Below are positions 9,750-19,015 of a stretch of DNA of 64,000 nt, piece by piece; position 1 is the stretch's first letter, and every line of letters begins with the position of its first letter. Under the pieces are notes generated by a model that was not told the origin of the DNA, made no database searches, and saw nothing but the letters and a program-made list of their open reading frames with translations. This DNA is from Burkholderiales bacterium (GTDB lineage Bacteria > Pseudomonadota > Gammaproteobacteria > Burkholderiales > Burkholderiaceae_C): contig JACRNC010000019.1 of assembly GCA_016219375.1 (NCBI GenBank), positions 62,001-126,000 on the forward strand. Reading direction: 5' to 3'. The position numbers and the translations under genes were made by a program.

Positions 9750-10660
9750 GGTGTCTGGGGCCTGTCGACCAGGGGCCGGCCCGCTGCCTGCCAGCCGTCG
9801 ATGCCGCCACGCAGATAGCGCGCGTTCAGGCCGGCGGCACGCAGTCGCATCGCCGTCGCTCGGCCGACCTCGTGACCGTACACGCAGTACACGACCAGTT
9901 CGCGGTCGGCGGGCAGTTCTGCGGCCCAGTCGGCCGCCAAGGCAGGGTCGCACCAGCGTGCCCCGGGAAGCATCTTGCGTGCCTGCGCGAACACGCCGGC
10001 CCGGCGCACGTCGAGCACCACCGCGTCGCCGACCTCGTCCAGGCTGGCGCCGAAGGCCTCGCTGGCACAGTGCACGGCCCGCTGGTAGCGGCCGTACACC
10101 GCAGCCCAGTCGATGTTGCCCATGAACGCATCGACGTAGGCGCCCGCGGCAGCGCCGTAGTCCATGTGATACGCATGCTCGTACATGTCCAGCGCCAGGA
10201 TCGGCACGCCGCCGGCCACCGTGTGGGTGTGGTCGGCGGCCCACTGGTTGACCAGGGTTCCTTCGCGCGGCTGGAACACCAGCAGCACCCAGCCGGAGCC
10301 ACCACCCAAGGACCTGCCCATGGCAATGAACTCCTCGCGCCAGCGCTCGACGCTGCCGAAGTTGGCATCGAGCGACAGCTTCATGGCCGGCTCCATCGTG
10401 ACGCCGTCGCCGCCGAGGCTGCCGAAGTAGAGCTCGTGCAACAGCATCGAGTTGGTGGCGATCAGTTCCTCGCGCTTGAGCCCGTTGACTTGGAAGCCCG
10501 GCGCGGTGCCGAACGGCAGGGCCGCCAGCTTTGCGCGGATCGCGTTCAAGCGCTTGACGGCGCCGCTGTAGTTGTTGTCGTAGTGGCTGTCGATCAGCTC
10601 CTGGGACAGGTTGCGCAGCGTCGAGGGATCGATCGGCAGCGGTTGGATGCGTGCGTCCAT
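9746..10660 (-). CDS. Fusion of Fe/Mn-type superoxide dismutase (ChrC-like) and rhodanese (ChrE-like)
   Basis: 304 residues. Residues 1-200 are a Fe/Mn-SOD fold with likely metal ligands His26, His75, Asp158 and His162 (LDMYEHAYHMDYG). Residues 208-300 are a rhodanese domain with the active Cys259 in VVYCVYGHEVGR and the closing LRGGIDGW motif. In the Cupriavidus chromate locus the SOD ChrC and rhodanese ChrE are separate proteins; here one chain holds both. Likely role: dealing with superoxide and damaged thiols or Fe-S clusters produced when chromate is reduced in the cytoplasm. No signal peptide. Thirteen bases downstream of chrA. Confidence 0.9.
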   Translation of the reverse strand: MDARIQPLPIDPSTLRNLSQELIDSHYDNNYSGAVKRLNAIRAKLAALPFGTAPGFQVNGLKREELIATNSMLLHELYFGSLGGDGVTMEPAMKLSLDANFGSVERWREEFIAMGRSLGGGSGWVLLVFQPREGTLVNQWAADHTHTVAGGVPILALDMYEHAYHMDYGAAAGAYVDAFMGNIDWAAVYGRYQRAVHCASEAFGASLDEVGDAVVLDVRRAGVFAQARKMLPGARWCDPALAADWAAELPADRELVVYCVYGHEVGRATAMRLRAAGLNARYLRGGIDGWQAAGRPLVDRPQTP

Positions 10661-10672
10661 GGAAGTGCCCTT

Positions 10673-12055
10673 TCAGCGCAGCGCAGGCGCGAACAAGGTG
10701 ATGACCAGGCCGGCAGCGGCGCAGGCGCCGAGCAATGGGATCACGCCGACCTTGAAGCGAAACAGCGCCACTGCGGCGGCCAGGCAGATCACCGCCGACA
10801 GCAGGTCGAATCGCCCGCCGAAGCCTTGTGGCCAGAGCACATGGTAGGCAAAGAACATCGCCAGGTTCAGGATCACGCCGACCACCGCCGCCGTGATGGC
10901 CGACAGCGGCGCCGTGAAGCCCAGCTTGCCGTGCGTGGCCTCGACCAGCGGCCCGCCGGCCAGGATGAAGACGAACGACGGCAGGAACGTGAAGAAGGTG
11001 ACCACGGTGGCGGCCAGCGCGCCGCCGACAAACAGCGCCTCGGGCCCCAGCACCTGCTTCAGCCAGCCGCCGACGAACCCGACGAAGGCCACCACGATGA
11101 TCAGCGGGCCGGGAGTCGTCTCGCCCAGCGCCAGGCCATCGATCATCTGCGGCCCGCTGAGCCACTGGTGCGTCTCGACCGCGCCCTGGTACACATAGGG
11201 CAGCACCGCATAGGCGCCGCCGAAGGTGAGCAACGCGGCCTTGGTGAAGAACCAGCCCATCTGCGTCAGCGTGCCCTGCAGGCCGTTCGCCGCCACCAGC
11301 GCGGCCATCACCAGCAGCCACAGCCCGAAGCCCGCCGCCAGCACCTTCGCCAGGTGGCGGCGCGAGAGCCGGGCGTGCCGGGGCGTCGGCGTGTCGTCGT
11401 CGATCAGCGCGGGCCCGTAGCTGGCCTTGGCACTGCCGTGACCGCCGCCCAGCGCGAACACCTGCGGCCAGCGTCGCGCGCCGAAGTGGCCGACCAGGCC
11501 GGCCGCCAGCACGATGGCGGGGAACGGCGTATCGAAGGCGAAGATCGCGATGAACGAGCCCGCGGCGATGCCCCACATCCAGCGGTTCTTCAAGGCCCGC
11601 GTGCCGATGCGATGGGCGGCGTGCAGCACGAGTGCGGTCACGGCGGGCTTCAGGCCGAAGAAGATGCCGGCCACCAAGGGCACGTCACCGAAGCGCAGGT
11701 AGATCCACGACAGCGCAATCAGGATGAACAGCGAGGGCAGCACGAACAGCGCGCCGGCCACGATGCCGCCCCAGGTGCGGTGCATCAGCCAGCCGATGTA
11801 GGTGGCGAGTTGCTGCGCCTCCGGGCCCGGCAGCAGCATGCAGTAGTTGAGCGCGTGCAGGAAACGCTGCTCGCTGATCCAGCGCCGGCGCTCGACCAGC
11901 TCGGTGTGCATGATTGCGATCTGCCCGGCCGGGCCGCCGAAGCTGATGAAGCCGAGCTTGAGCCAGAAGCGGAAGGCCTCGGCAAAGCTCACTGCGGCCG
12001 GTGCGGCTGCGGGAGCCGTGGGCTCCTCGGCGATAGGTGTCGTGGCCGTGCTCAT
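10673..12055 (-). CDS. chrA: Chromate transporter ChrA (two-domain CHR family)
   Basis: 460 residues, the usual size of long-chain CHR transporters, with two homologous membrane halves. The N-terminal half carries [20 protein letters not shown] (about 31-50), the family signature, and the second half repeats it in weaker form ([20 protein letters not shown], about 265-280). ChrA exports chromate from the cytoplasm driven by the proton motive force. The start overlaps the chrB stop by four bases, and the chromate-linked SOD-rhodanese follows. Confidence 0.93.
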   Translation of the reverse strand: MSTATTPIAEEPTAPAAAPAAVSFAEAFRFWLKLGFISFGGPAGQIAIMHTELVERRRWISEQRFLHALNYCMLLPGPEAQQLATYIGWLMHRTWGGIVAGALFVLPSLFILIALSWIYLRFGDVPLVAGIFFGLKPAVTALVLHAAHRIGTRALKNRWMWGIAAGSFIAIFAFDTPFPAIVLAAGLVGHFGARRWPQVFALGGGHGSAKASYGPALIDDDTPTPRHARLSRRHLAKVLAAGFGLWLLVMAALVAANGLQGTLTQMGWFFTKAALLTFGGAYAVLPYVYQGAVETHQWLSGPQMIDGLALGETTPGPLIIVVAFVGFVGGWLKQVLGPEALFVGGALAATVVTFFTFLPSFVFILAGGPLVEATHGKLGFTAPLSAITAAVVGVILNLAMFFAYHVLWPQGFGGRFDLLSAVICLAAAVALFRFKVGVIPLLGACAAAGLVITLFAPALR

Positions 12056-12996
12056 GTCGCTGGTCCCGGTGCGGCGTACAGCGCGTCGAACACGGACGCC
12101 GCCGCCAGGTTGAGTTGATCGTCGTCGGCGTGGACCTCGCGCAGGCCGGACAACACGGCCTCCAGACCGGCAGCCTCGGGCACGGGAATGCCGCCGATGT
12201 CGAGGAAGTGCACGGCCCGCGCGATGCGCTGCAGCCTCGGGTCCGTATCCAGCCCGAAGCTGGCCGCCAGCACTTCGAAGCTCACGCGCGAGCCGACGTG
12301 CGTGAAGCGCGCACCGTCGTAGTCGAAGCCCAGCGCGCCACGAGGTGCGGGGGTCGCTCCTGCCGGATCGGCCAGCCAGACGAAGCGCGCCTCGGGATCA
12401 ACGAAGCGGCGGATCAGCCAGGCGCAAGCCAGCCGATCCACCCAGGGCCGCGCGCGCGTGGCCCAGCGCTTGCCACGGAACTTGCGCGGGTCGAGGCGCG
12501 GTATGCCGTGCGGTGCCTGCGCCACCGGCTCACCGCGCGAGAAGCGCGCGTCGAGTGCCTGGCGCAGCACGTTGAGTTCGGCCTGCGCCTGTTCGGCAGC
12601 CGCGCCGGGGTAGTAGTCGATGCGCCGCAGCCCTTGCAGCGCCTCGTCGATGCCGCGCCAGCGCCGCCGGGCCTCGGTCTCGTCGAGCGAGGCCAGGGAG
12701 GCGGCGAGATCCTGCGCCTCAGCGCGCCATTCGCCATAGGCATCGCTGCGGTCGAACAGGGCCAGCACCTCGGCACGCTGAGCCTCGTCGCTGGTGGACA
12801 GTTCGAGCACGCTGGCCTGCCCGCCGTGGGCGCGGACCTCGACCACGAGCGGATCGAACAGCCCAGCCTGGGCCTTCGGCAGCACGTAGGCGCCATCACG
12901 CAGCGCGCCGCAGCCTAGGCCCTTCAGCGCACGCCAGACGCGCAGGCGAACGGCATTCGGCTGCGTCGGCAGGGTCAGGAAGAGCACGCTCCACAT
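12052..12996 (-). CDS. chrB: ChrB chromate-resistance/regulatory protein
   Basis: 314 residues starting [24 protein letters not shown], with the two-part ChrB layout: N-terminal domain (about 1-150) and the C-terminal chromate-resistance domain ([29 protein letters not shown], about 170-200). ChrB proteins act as chromate-responsive regulators of chr operons and raise resistance. The ATG at 12996 was chosen because upstream sequence loses similarity and coding character. It is first in the four-gene operon; the roughly 120 bp upstream are relatively AT-rich and probably hold its promoter. Confidence 0.9.
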   Translation of the reverse strand: MWSVLFLTLPTQPNAVRLRVWRALKGLGCGALRDGAYVLPKAQAGLFDPLVVEVRAHGGQASVLELSTSDEAQRAEVLALFDRSDAYGEWRAEAQDLAASLASLDETEARRRWRGIDEALQGLRRIDYYPGAAAEQAQAELNVLRQALDARFSRGEPVAQAPHGIPRLDPRKFRGKRWATRARPWVDRLACAWLIRRFVDPEARFVWLADPAGATPAPRGALGFDYDGARFTHVGSRVSFEVLAASFGLDTDPRLQRIARAVHFLDIGGIPVPEAAGLEAVLSGLREVHADDDQLNLAAASVFDALYAAPGPAT

Positions 12997-13115
12997 GTTC
13001 GAAGCATACGCTACACCGTGAGAAATAAACACTACATCAACTTGGACCAGCAGCTCCGATGGCGCTGGCGGCTCGATCGAGCCTCGAGGGTGGGGCAATT
13101 TCCCCGCCCGCCACA

Positions 13116-13488
13116 ATGAATCGCATGCCGCGTCGGGTGATTGCCCTCCTTTTCTTCCGTTGTCTTCTTCTGGTCCGGTATCAGCGCACTCAAGGCACCG
13201 AGCGACTTTGCGCAGCCGTCGACGGACCAGCAGCACCCCATCACCCACGCTGGGGGACCGGCCGCATTGAACGACGGCTCGGTGGCAGACCACCACCTGG
13301 ACGACCTGCCCTCTCAGGCGCAGAGCGATCCATCCACCGACACACCGGGTCTGCTGCGGGCACCCGTAGCATCCGTTGCGCCTGCATCGGTGATGACCAT
13401 GGCACGAGCCGCCGTGACCACGGCTGCAGGTTCGCCGTGCCTCGCCGGGCCTCTGCGCCCACCTCGCAGCGACGCCATCAAGGCCTGA
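13116..13488 (+). pseudogene. Frameshifted CzcI-like remnant
   Basis: The start MNRMPRRVIALLFF is in one frame, and after the signal-peptide region the sensible reading continues in the neighbouring frame (VVFFWSGISALKAPSDFAQ, then HHLDDLP and GPLRPPR). The layout of basic start, hydrophobic leader, His/Asp patch and C-terminal LRPPR matches the CzcI-like gene at 502-855. A single indel near 13150-13165 would join the two parts. I read it as a decayed leader gene of a second metal operon whose pump genes are gone; weak similarity leaves doubt. Confidence 0.4.
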
Positions 13489-13670
13489 CCAGCGGCTTCG
13501 TGCCCTGGCGCCTGGCCGCTGCGCAGCCGCGCGACGACGTCGCACCAACCCCAAGAACAACCACGGCGCCACGACTGGGTTCGCTCGTCGCGTGCGATGC
13601 CTCCTGTCGCTGCTGACCCTGCGGGGTCCGGCCAGCGACACCAACGAATTGCGGACAGCCCGCACTCTCC

Positions 13671-13754
13671 ATGGAAATCGCCATCCTCTTCGCGCTCATC
13701 GTGCTCAACGGGCTTTTCGCGATGTCAGAGATCTCGCTCGTGACCGCGCGCAAG
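13671..13754 (+). pseudogene. 5' fragment of a CorC/HlyC-family (DUF21-CBS) transporter gene
   Basis: The first 28 codons read MEIAILFALIVLNGLFAMSE and on to SLVTARK, the typical N terminus of DUF21/CBS-domain hemolysin-CorC family membrane proteins. After ARK the similarity stops abruptly and the frame continues into unrelated sequence, ending about 35 codons later. A full-length gene would be about 430 codons. The cut marks a recombination scar between the chromate cargo and the ICE backbone. The following 270 bp to 14025 show no supported gene. Confidence 0.6.
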
Positions 13755-14025
13755 GATGTAGCCATGGCATGGCTGTGCTTGGCGACACTCGTGTGGGCGT
13801 ACATGCCGCGGCGTCGGCTATCGCCATCGGGTGGTACCAGACATCGTCCAGGCGGTCGTTGGCGAAGGCCCGCACTTGGCCGAGTCCGGGTACTTGTGTA
13901 GGGCCGCTGTGTAGACACTCATCGCCACGTCGCTGGCCCACTCGAGCAGCGCAACTGCCGTGGTCGCCGGGGTCCGACCAGCGCTCTCGCTTAGACGTTC
14001 CAGCCTGCCCGGCACCTCGCGTGTT

Positions 14026-14268
14026 TCACCCAGGATGGGTCTCGCCAGTCCCCGGTGGATCATCGGCGGCGACAACCGGCCCGACACAGCCCGCATCCAG
14101 CAGGCGCTCCCACTCGGCCAGGGTCAGATCGAGCTCGCGGCCACCCAGGCGCACGCGGAACACCAGCGATCGCCGCTCGACATGGTGAACGCCAGCGGGA
14201 ATGCGCAGCGGCACGCCTGCCGCCGTGGTGGCTTCGCAGTCGGTGAAGGCATAGCGCTCGACGGTCAT
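14026..14268 (-). CDS. Small conserved-looking hypothetical protein (ICE backbone edge)
   Basis: 80 residues beginning MTVERYAFTDCEATTAAGVP, with a compact alternating charged/hydrophobic pattern and high third-position GC as in neighbouring genes. No motif is recognised and no signal peptide or membrane helix is present. It lies at the edge of the ICE block, divergent from the + strand gene series. Confidence 0.5.
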   Translation of the reverse strand: MTVERYAFTDCEATTAAGVPLRIPAGVHHVERRSLVFRVRLGGRELDLTLAEWERLLDAGCVGPVVAADDPPGTGETHPG

Positions 14269-14397
14269 GGTCAGGGCGGAACCGGTCTGCAGGAGATGTT
14301 GATCCGCCCACTATACGAACCGTCAGCCTGCCCGCACGCCCAGCAACTGGGCAGCGCCACGTTCCGGGCCCCCGACGTGGAGGACTCGGAATCGATT

Positions 14398-14437
14398 GCC
14401 CGCCCAAGCGTCGGCCGAGCCGGTCGCTTGGGCGGGC
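14398..14437. other. Perfect 13-bp inverted repeat (hairpin)
   Basis: Arms GCCCGCCCAAGCG and its exact complement flank a 14-nt loop. There is no T-run on either side, so it is not a classical terminator. It sits in the 14269-14939 gap, which otherwise shows only the shared repeat at 14569 and the leader of the next gene. Confidence 0.55.
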
Positions 14438-14568
14438 ATTGCCGCGATGAGACCTCGGGTCCGTTGCCGACCGAGGGACCCCGTCCGATACTGACTTGGC
14501 TTCCTGCGGACATCGCGTCTGCTCAGCCTTCATCGGTGGCTCCGGTCGCCCTGAAGTCCAGCCCAGCT

Positions 14569-14591
14569 GGCGTCGCAGTCGTTACCTGCCT
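14569..14591 (+). promoter_or_regulatory. 23-bp sequence repeated exactly at 17802-17824
   Basis: The block beginning GGCGTCGCAGTCG and ending TTACCTGCCT occurs identically here and at 17802-17824. Each copy lies some distance upstream of an ICE gene: 14940 (348 bp) and 17966 (141 bp). A shared element of this length in two leaders suggests a common promoter or activator site (inference). Confidence 0.4.
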
Positions 14592-14939
14592 TGTGTCCCG
14601 TCCGGCAGCTCCGTGTGCCGGGCCGATTCAGATCCATCCGGATCCGAAACCAGGAGCCGGCCATGACCCCGTGTCGTGGCCCCTCCTCGCATGCGCCGAT
14701 CACGACCTCTGCGTCGTGACGCGCCCTGCGCTCACCAGCCCGGCCTGATCTCGATCAGTAGCCTGGCCTGACGCACGCATCTGCCCTGGTCCCGTCCTCT
14801 CGGATGCGGACCTCTGCAGCTCGCGCACGCATTGGTGCGCGACCAAGCGCCTTGTCTTCCCGGCAAGGCATCCCAGACGGGGAACCCCAGTTCCCCGCCA
14901 GGGATGGGCGTTCCCCTTCACCCCTGAAGGAGAACCCCC

Positions 14940-15143
14940 ATGAGTCCCGTTCCCTGGAACCGCGCTGTCGCGCCGGTGTGTGCACTGCTGGGTGGTGCCG
15001 GGCTTGCCCGTGTGCCCGCCCGGCGGCCTGTCACCCTTCCGGCGCTGCTCCGGCCCCGGCCCTGCACGCCCCATGCGTCCACGCGCGTGGTGTGCGAGGC
15101 CGCGGACCCTCTGGCGTCCGAGCGCTGCACGACGGTGTGCTGA
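14940..15143 (+). CDS. Small hypothetical protein
   Basis: 67 residues. AAGGAG is well placed upstream of the ATG and the gene has the hairpin-rich leader seen before other genes of this block. The N terminus is mildly hydrophobic and the rest is Pro/Arg-rich. It ends two bases before the next start. It may be a short leader gene rather than a structural one. Confidence 0.35.
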   Translation: MSPVPWNRAVAPVCALLGGAGLARVPARRPVTLPALLRPRPCTPHASTRVVCEAADPLASERCTTVC

Positions 15144-15145
15144 CC

Positions 15146-15358
15146 ATGACGGTCGACACCTACCGCAGGCGCATCGCCTCGACGGCCATCGTGCTGGCCC
15201 GGGAGGATCCCCTCCTGGTCAAGGAAGTCATCGCCCGGCTCCGCGCCTCGGGCGAGATCGCGGCCGACGACCTGGTCTATCTGGACCGGATCGCCGACCG
15301 CTGGATCGGCATTGCCGAGGGCCTGCGCAGAGGCGCCGCTCGCGTGCTCACGACCTGA
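15146..15358 (+). CDS. Small helical hypothetical protein
   Basis: 70 residues starting MTVDTYRRRIASTAIVLARED; amphipathic helices, Ala/Arg/Leu-rich, no signal peptide. The ATG directly follows the stop of the preceding small gene, suggesting coupling. Its third-position GC bias and clean start support it as real; function unknown. Confidence 0.5.
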   Translation: MTVDTYRRRIASTAIVLAREDPLLVKEVIARLRASGEIAADDLVYLDRIADRWIGIAEGLRRGAARVLTT

Positions 15359-15583
15359 TGGTCGCGGGCATCGAGTCGTCCGTCGCGGCACCGCCGTCGG
15401 CTCGAACTCGTGCCGATCGAGTCCTGGGTTTCGGGGATGGTGAACCGACCGCCAGCGATGGCATCGGGACGCCATCACCCGACACCCCGTTTTCCTCGGC
15501 TCTCAGCCGTCCTCGCCATCCACCCTCCGGGAGTCACCGTCTCCCGTCGGGGTCGGGGTTCCCTCGCCTTCTTGGAGAACCCC

Positions 15584-16216
15584 ATGAGTCACGCTTTCCC
15601 AGACAGATCCTTCCAGAGCGCGTCACCGCGGCGCAGCACCATCGACATCGAGGAACAGCGCGCCTGGGTCGGCTTCTACAGACGCGTCGGCCGTGACGTC
15701 GCCCTCGCCGCCGAGGTGATGGCGCAGCTCGACGGCGACGCCGAGATGAAGCGTCGCCACCTGGCGCTGTACCTGTCCTGCAAGCAGTCGCTGCGCGTCC
15801 ACAAGGCGCGCCAGGCCCGCGACAAGCGCATCGGGCAGTGGCTGCGCCTGCTGGTCCAGTGGACGCTGCAGCGACCCGCAGCCTTCGTCGGCGGCGTCAC
15901 GCAGAAGGCGTACCACCGCACTGCCGACGTCCTGGACGAGGCCATTGCCGCTGCACCGCCAGCCTCGCCAGCAACATCGAAGCGGGGCGCGCGCCCAGCC
16001 GCGGCCCGTGACGCCGACAGCAGGCCCGAACCGGCCGCCGCGCAGGTTCGTCAGCTGCTGGGCGATGCCGAGTTCGCCGACGCGCACGCCCGCTTCCAGC
16101 ACCAGGCCGGCATGTCCCCGGCGTCGCCGGTCAGTGGCTCCGAAGGCCGCTCCGAGCGTGCCCCGGAACCTCCCGTCGACGGCCCCGCACCCGCCGTGCA
16201 GATCAGCCGGCGCTGA
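15584..16216 (+). CDS. ICE hypothetical protein, helical with low-complexity C terminus
   Basis: 210 residues. GGAG precedes the ATG by seven bases. Residues 20-120 are helical and charged (IDIEEQRAWVGFYRRVGRDV onward); 125-210 is a Pro/Ala/Ser-rich tail. No membrane helix or catalytic motif is visible. First larger gene in the left ICE block, with its own hairpin leader (15359-15583). Confidence 0.6.
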   Translation: MSHAFPDRSFQSASPRRSTIDIEEQRAWVGFYRRVGRDVALAAEVMAQLDGDAEMKRRHLALYLSCKQSLRVHKARQARDKRIGQWLRLLVQWTLQRPAAFVGGVTQKAYHRTADVLDEAIAAAPPASPATSKRGARPAAARDADSRPEPAAAQVRQLLGDAEFADAHARFQHQAGMSPASPVSGSEGRSERAPEPPVDGPAPAVQISRR

Positions 16217-16226
16217 TCCGAAAACC

Positions 16227-16262
16227 GAACCCCGGCGCAGCCCCATCGGCTGCACCGGGTTC
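16227..16262. terminator. Terminator-like hairpin after the 210-residue ICE gene
   Basis: Outer arms GAACCC/GGGTTC and inner arms GCAGCC/GGCTGC lie 11 bp after the stop at 16216. No T-run follows, so it may act as an RNA-stability or leader hairpin. Confidence 0.4.
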
Positions 16263-16387
16263 GATCGCTGACGTGCCTCGGCCAAGGACTGACGTCCAGC
16301 GGCCTGGCGCGACCGGCACCCCATCCAACCGCCCGCGGGCCCGCCCGCCAGGGCCGGTGTCCGCCCTCCCCACTTCGAGAGTTCACC

Positions 16388-17059
16388 ATGCGAGACATCA
16401 CCCTGAATCCCGAGCAACGCCTGTATGTGATCGCCACCGAAGGTGGCGTGACCTGCTTCGGCTTCGACAACGCCCGCGACCATGCCCGGCAGATCGCGCA
16501 GCGCCTTAAGCGTCCCGACCTGATGCCGACCGCCGACGACGCGGCCAGCCTCACCGGCTACGAGAAGTACCTCGCTGCGGTGCGTGCCTGGGGCGAGTCC
16601 GCCCAGGGCCACGGCACCTACTTCGATCCCGGCACGGACCCTCGCCTGGCGAGGGTGCTGGAGACCTGCCGCCGGGACGGCCGCAAGGTGCGGCTGGTGC
16701 TGGGCGACACCGGCACCGGCGCGAGCTGGCTCGACGAGTTCGACGCGGTCGGCACGGTCGGCCGCTCGACCGGCCTGCTGAAGGTGCCGCTGCTCGTCGA
16801 GCCGGGCGAGGCGGCCGGCACGGCCATCCTCTGTGCGCATGTGCTGGCACTGATGGACTGGGACACCGGCCTGCCCCTGTACCGCCACCCGCGCTGGCAG
16901 CCGCCGGAACTGCGCATCCGCGCCAGTAATGACGATGTCCGTCCCTGGGCCGTGGTGCTGCACGAGCAGCCCGTGGCGAACTTCGACGACATCGGCAAGG
17001 CCGGTGCGTACCTCGCGTTCATGCGCGGGGCAAGCGTCGAGCCGCGCGTGTTCCGCTGA
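16388..17059 (+). CDS. Conserved ICE hypothetical protein
   Basis: 223 residues starting MRDITLNPEQRLYVIATEGG, soluble, alpha/beta in character. The N-terminal part mentions FGFDNARDHARQIAQRL, and the middle (about 80-140) is rich in acidic and aromatic residues. I know proteins of this type as conserved cargo of conjugative islands in Burkholderiales and Pseudomonas but no function is established. Strong coding bias; a terminator follows. Confidence 0.7.
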   Translation: MRDITLNPEQRLYVIATEGGVTCFGFDNARDHARQIAQRLKRPDLMPTADDAASLTGYEKYLAAVRAWGESAQGHGTYFDPGTDPRLARVLETCRRDGRKVRLVLGDTGTGASWLDEFDAVGTVGRSTGLLKVPLLVEPGEAAGTAILCAHVLALMDWDTGLPLYRHPRWQPPELRIRASNDDVRPWAVVLHEQPVANFDDIGKAGAYLAFMRGASVEPRVFR

Positions 17060-17129
17060 ACCATCCGGTCGAACGTTCGAGGCCCTTCAGACGGCCCGAT
17101 CCAGATCCACGCTAGGCCGTCACCCAGCA

Positions 17130-17165
17130 CGCCCCCGGTCCAGCACCGGGGGCGTTCCTGTTTCC
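17130..17165 (+). terminator. Rho-independent terminator
   Basis: Perfect 10-bp stem CGCCCCCGGT/ACCGGGGGCG with a 5-nt loop, followed by TTCCTGTTT, 70 bp after the stop of the preceding + strand gene. Confidence 0.75.
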
Positions 17166-17191
17166 GCAACCGCGAACAGGGCGACGGGCGC

Positions 17192-17404
17192 TCAGCGTCC
17201 GGTCAGGGACTGCACCTCACGCTCGATCAGCCATTGCAGGAAGCGGGTGTCATCGGAGTGGCCCCAGTAGTGGGCCTTGCATCGGCGGACGTAGGCCTGC
17301 AGGTCCGCGACGCTTCGGATGGACCCCGGCTCGATGGCGGTGATGCGGGCCAGCCGCGCCCGTTCGGGTCGGGTCAGTCGAAGCTGGTTTCCGGAGCGCA
17401 GCAT
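17192..17404 (-). CDS. Small hypothetical protein
   Basis: 70 residues starting MLRSGNQLRLTRPERARLAR; basic and helical, with RRCKAHYWGHSDDTRFLQWL in the middle. Opposite orientation to its neighbours and isolated. Length and composition would suit a small regulator; no family is recognised. Confidence 0.5.
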   Translation of the reverse strand: MLRSGNQLRLTRPERARLARITAIEPGSIRSVADLQAYVRRCKAHYWGHSDDTRFLQWLIEREVQSLTGR

Positions 17405-17965
17405 GTCGGGTCGGCCTTGTCGGTAAGCCGCGCATCTTCGCGCGCCTGAGCAAGTCTGTGCGCATCCGCTGCTGCCCGCGGCGAAGAAATTTCTGCAGTG
17501 ACAGCCGAGTGCCTCTGCGGTGTCACTTTTGCAGTCTGCCCGCCAAGACATCCGCGCAGGCCGTGGCCCAACCACAACGGCGCGGCCACGCGCAGTGCGG
17601 TCACGCGAACCGTGCCACCTCCCCGCGTACCGATGCCCGACCAAGGCACGGACCCTGGCGCCCTTTGCGCGGGCAAGCGCGGCAAAGGCGCTGTCGCTGG
17701 CACCGCCCCGGTTGAATCCCCGGCGCCGATGGCGCAGACTTGATGGGCTCACACCCACTCCCGAGAGGAGTGTTTCCGATGCCGACCGAACGGGCGGCAG
17801 CGGCGTCGCAGTCGTTACCTGCCTCGGATGATCATCTGAGCCACCGTGCCGGCCACGTTCCGTCGTGTGTCTGCACATCCTTCCCTTGCGGGGACACCAG
17901 TCCCTAGCCTGTGAAGGAAGGGAACGGCGTTCCCGTCTTCCTTTTCGCCACGAGAGGAGAACGCC
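17405..17965. other. Long intergenic leader region before the RadC-type gene
   Basis: No convincing gene on either strand. It holds the second copy of the 23-bp shared sequence (17802-17824) and a GGAAGGGAACG hairpin around 17920-17945 directly before the RadC ribosome-binding site. The length fits a promoter-plus-leader region. Confidence 0.45.
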
Positions 17966-18598
17966 ATGAACTTCCACCCTTTCCAGGGTCTTCAAGATCT
18001 GCCGGACCTGCCCGATGCCGCCCATGCGTCTCGGGAGGACCTGGTGGCAGAGATGCTGGGCCTGCAGGCCCACCCATTGCCAGGCCCGACGCCGGCAGCG
18101 CTGCGCGTCAGCGACCGGGAGACGCCCCACGAGGACCCGGCCACGCAGCAGCTCCTGACGCGCCGACTCGGTGTCGCCCGCGAGTTGCTGATGCGCGATC
18201 TGCGTGACCGGATGGCGCAGGGGCCCGTGATGTCGTCGCCCCAGGTCCTTCGGGACTGGCTGCGCCTGCGCTGCGCAGGCCTGCAGCACGAGGTCTTCCT
18301 CGCGCTGTACCTGGATGCCAACCACCGGCTGATCACCCACGAGGAGGTGTTCCGGGGCACGCTCACCCAGACCTCGGTGTACCCGCGGGAACTGGTCAAG
18401 AGCGCCCTGGCCCGCAACGCCGCCGCGATCGCGGTGGCCCACAACCACCCGAGCGGCCAGGCCGAGCCGAGCCGCGCGGACGAGTTCCTGACGCAGACGC
18501 TGAAGTCGGCGCTGGCGCTGGTGGACATCCGCCTGATCGACCACTTCGTCGTCGCCGGCGACCAGTGCGTCAGCTTCGCGGAGCGCGGACTGCTCTGA
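17966..18598 (+). CDS. RadC-family JAB-domain protein
   Basis: 210 residues. The C-terminal 120 residues are a RadC/JAMM domain: [15 protein letters not shown], the metal-binding AVAHNHPSG (about 158-166) and the downstream Asp in [12 protein letters not shown]. The N-terminal 90 residues are shorter than in chromosomal RadC and lack its helix-hairpin-helix region. Such short RadC proteins are standard in conjugative islands; despite the name, no repair role is proven and an anti-restriction or DNA-processing function is possible. GAGAGGAG precedes the ATG. Confidence 0.85.
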   Translation: MNFHPFQGLQDLPDLPDAAHASREDLVAEMLGLQAHPLPGPTPAALRVSDRETPHEDPATQQLLTRRLGVARELLMRDLRDRMAQGPVMSSPQVLRDWLRLRCAGLQHEVFLALYLDANHRLITHEEVFRGTLTQTSVYPRELVKSALARNAAAIAVAHNHPSGQAEPSRADEFLTQTLKSALALVDIRLIDHFVVAGDQCVSFAERGLL

Positions 18599-18691
18599 CG
18601 CCATGTGCGGCAGTCACGCCCTGCACGACCCAGTCGCGAGAAGGGCGCCGCCGAGGCGGTGCCCCTCCCGCCGATCCCACCCCAACCAAGG

Positions 18692-19015
18692 ATGCCCATG
18701 TCGGCGAGAAGACGCCCGACCTGCCCCTGCTGTGCCGGCCACGGCGTGCCCCTGGGCGCGCTCGGTCGCCTGCACTGGTTCCGCTGCCGCGACTGCGGCA
18801 TGACGTTCGCCCGCGCCGGACGTTCGAAGCGCACGCCCCGTGCGCCCTCGACCGCAAGGCAGGCGACCGAGTCCCCCACATCTCCCAGTTCATCCCGAGG
18901 AGGAAGCCACGATGCATACCCTGCCCGCCACCGGCCTGCGACAGCAGGCCGAGATGCTGGCCAGCCTGTCCCTGAAGCATCTGAGTTCGGCGACGCGCAA
19001 CAAGCTCGCCGATGA
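18692..19015 (+). CDS. Small zinc-ribbon-like protein
   Basis: 107 residues. CPCC (about 12-15) and CRDCG (about 33-37) make a plausible four-Cys zinc ribbon; the rest is Ser/Arg/Pro-rich and low in complexity. The 3' third overlaps the next gene by 104 bases in another frame, so the gene may be a short zinc-ribbon protein whose tail merely lacks a stop. Start at 18692 or 18698. Confidence 0.4.
   Translation: MPMSARRRPTCPCCAGHGVPLGALGRLHWFRCRDCGMTFARAGRSKRTPRAPSTARQATESPTSPSSSRGGSHDAYPARHRPATAGRDAGQPVPEASEFGDAQQARR

Noticed and set aside
8733-11576. Very long - strand open frame covering three chromate genes
   Set aside because: Only its last part (the ATP-grasp protein) makes sense; the front is an out-of-frame reading of chrA and the SOD-rhodanese gene.
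9476-12118. 880-residue + strand frame opposite the chromate operon
   Set aside because: Antisense shadow; composition is Gln/His/Arg-rich and lacks any domain.
13755-14025. Possible - strand gene with YPDSAK and ANDRLDDVWYHP segments
   Set aside because: The sensible-looking pieces are in different frames and no family was recognised; may be decayed, but support is too weak to annotate.
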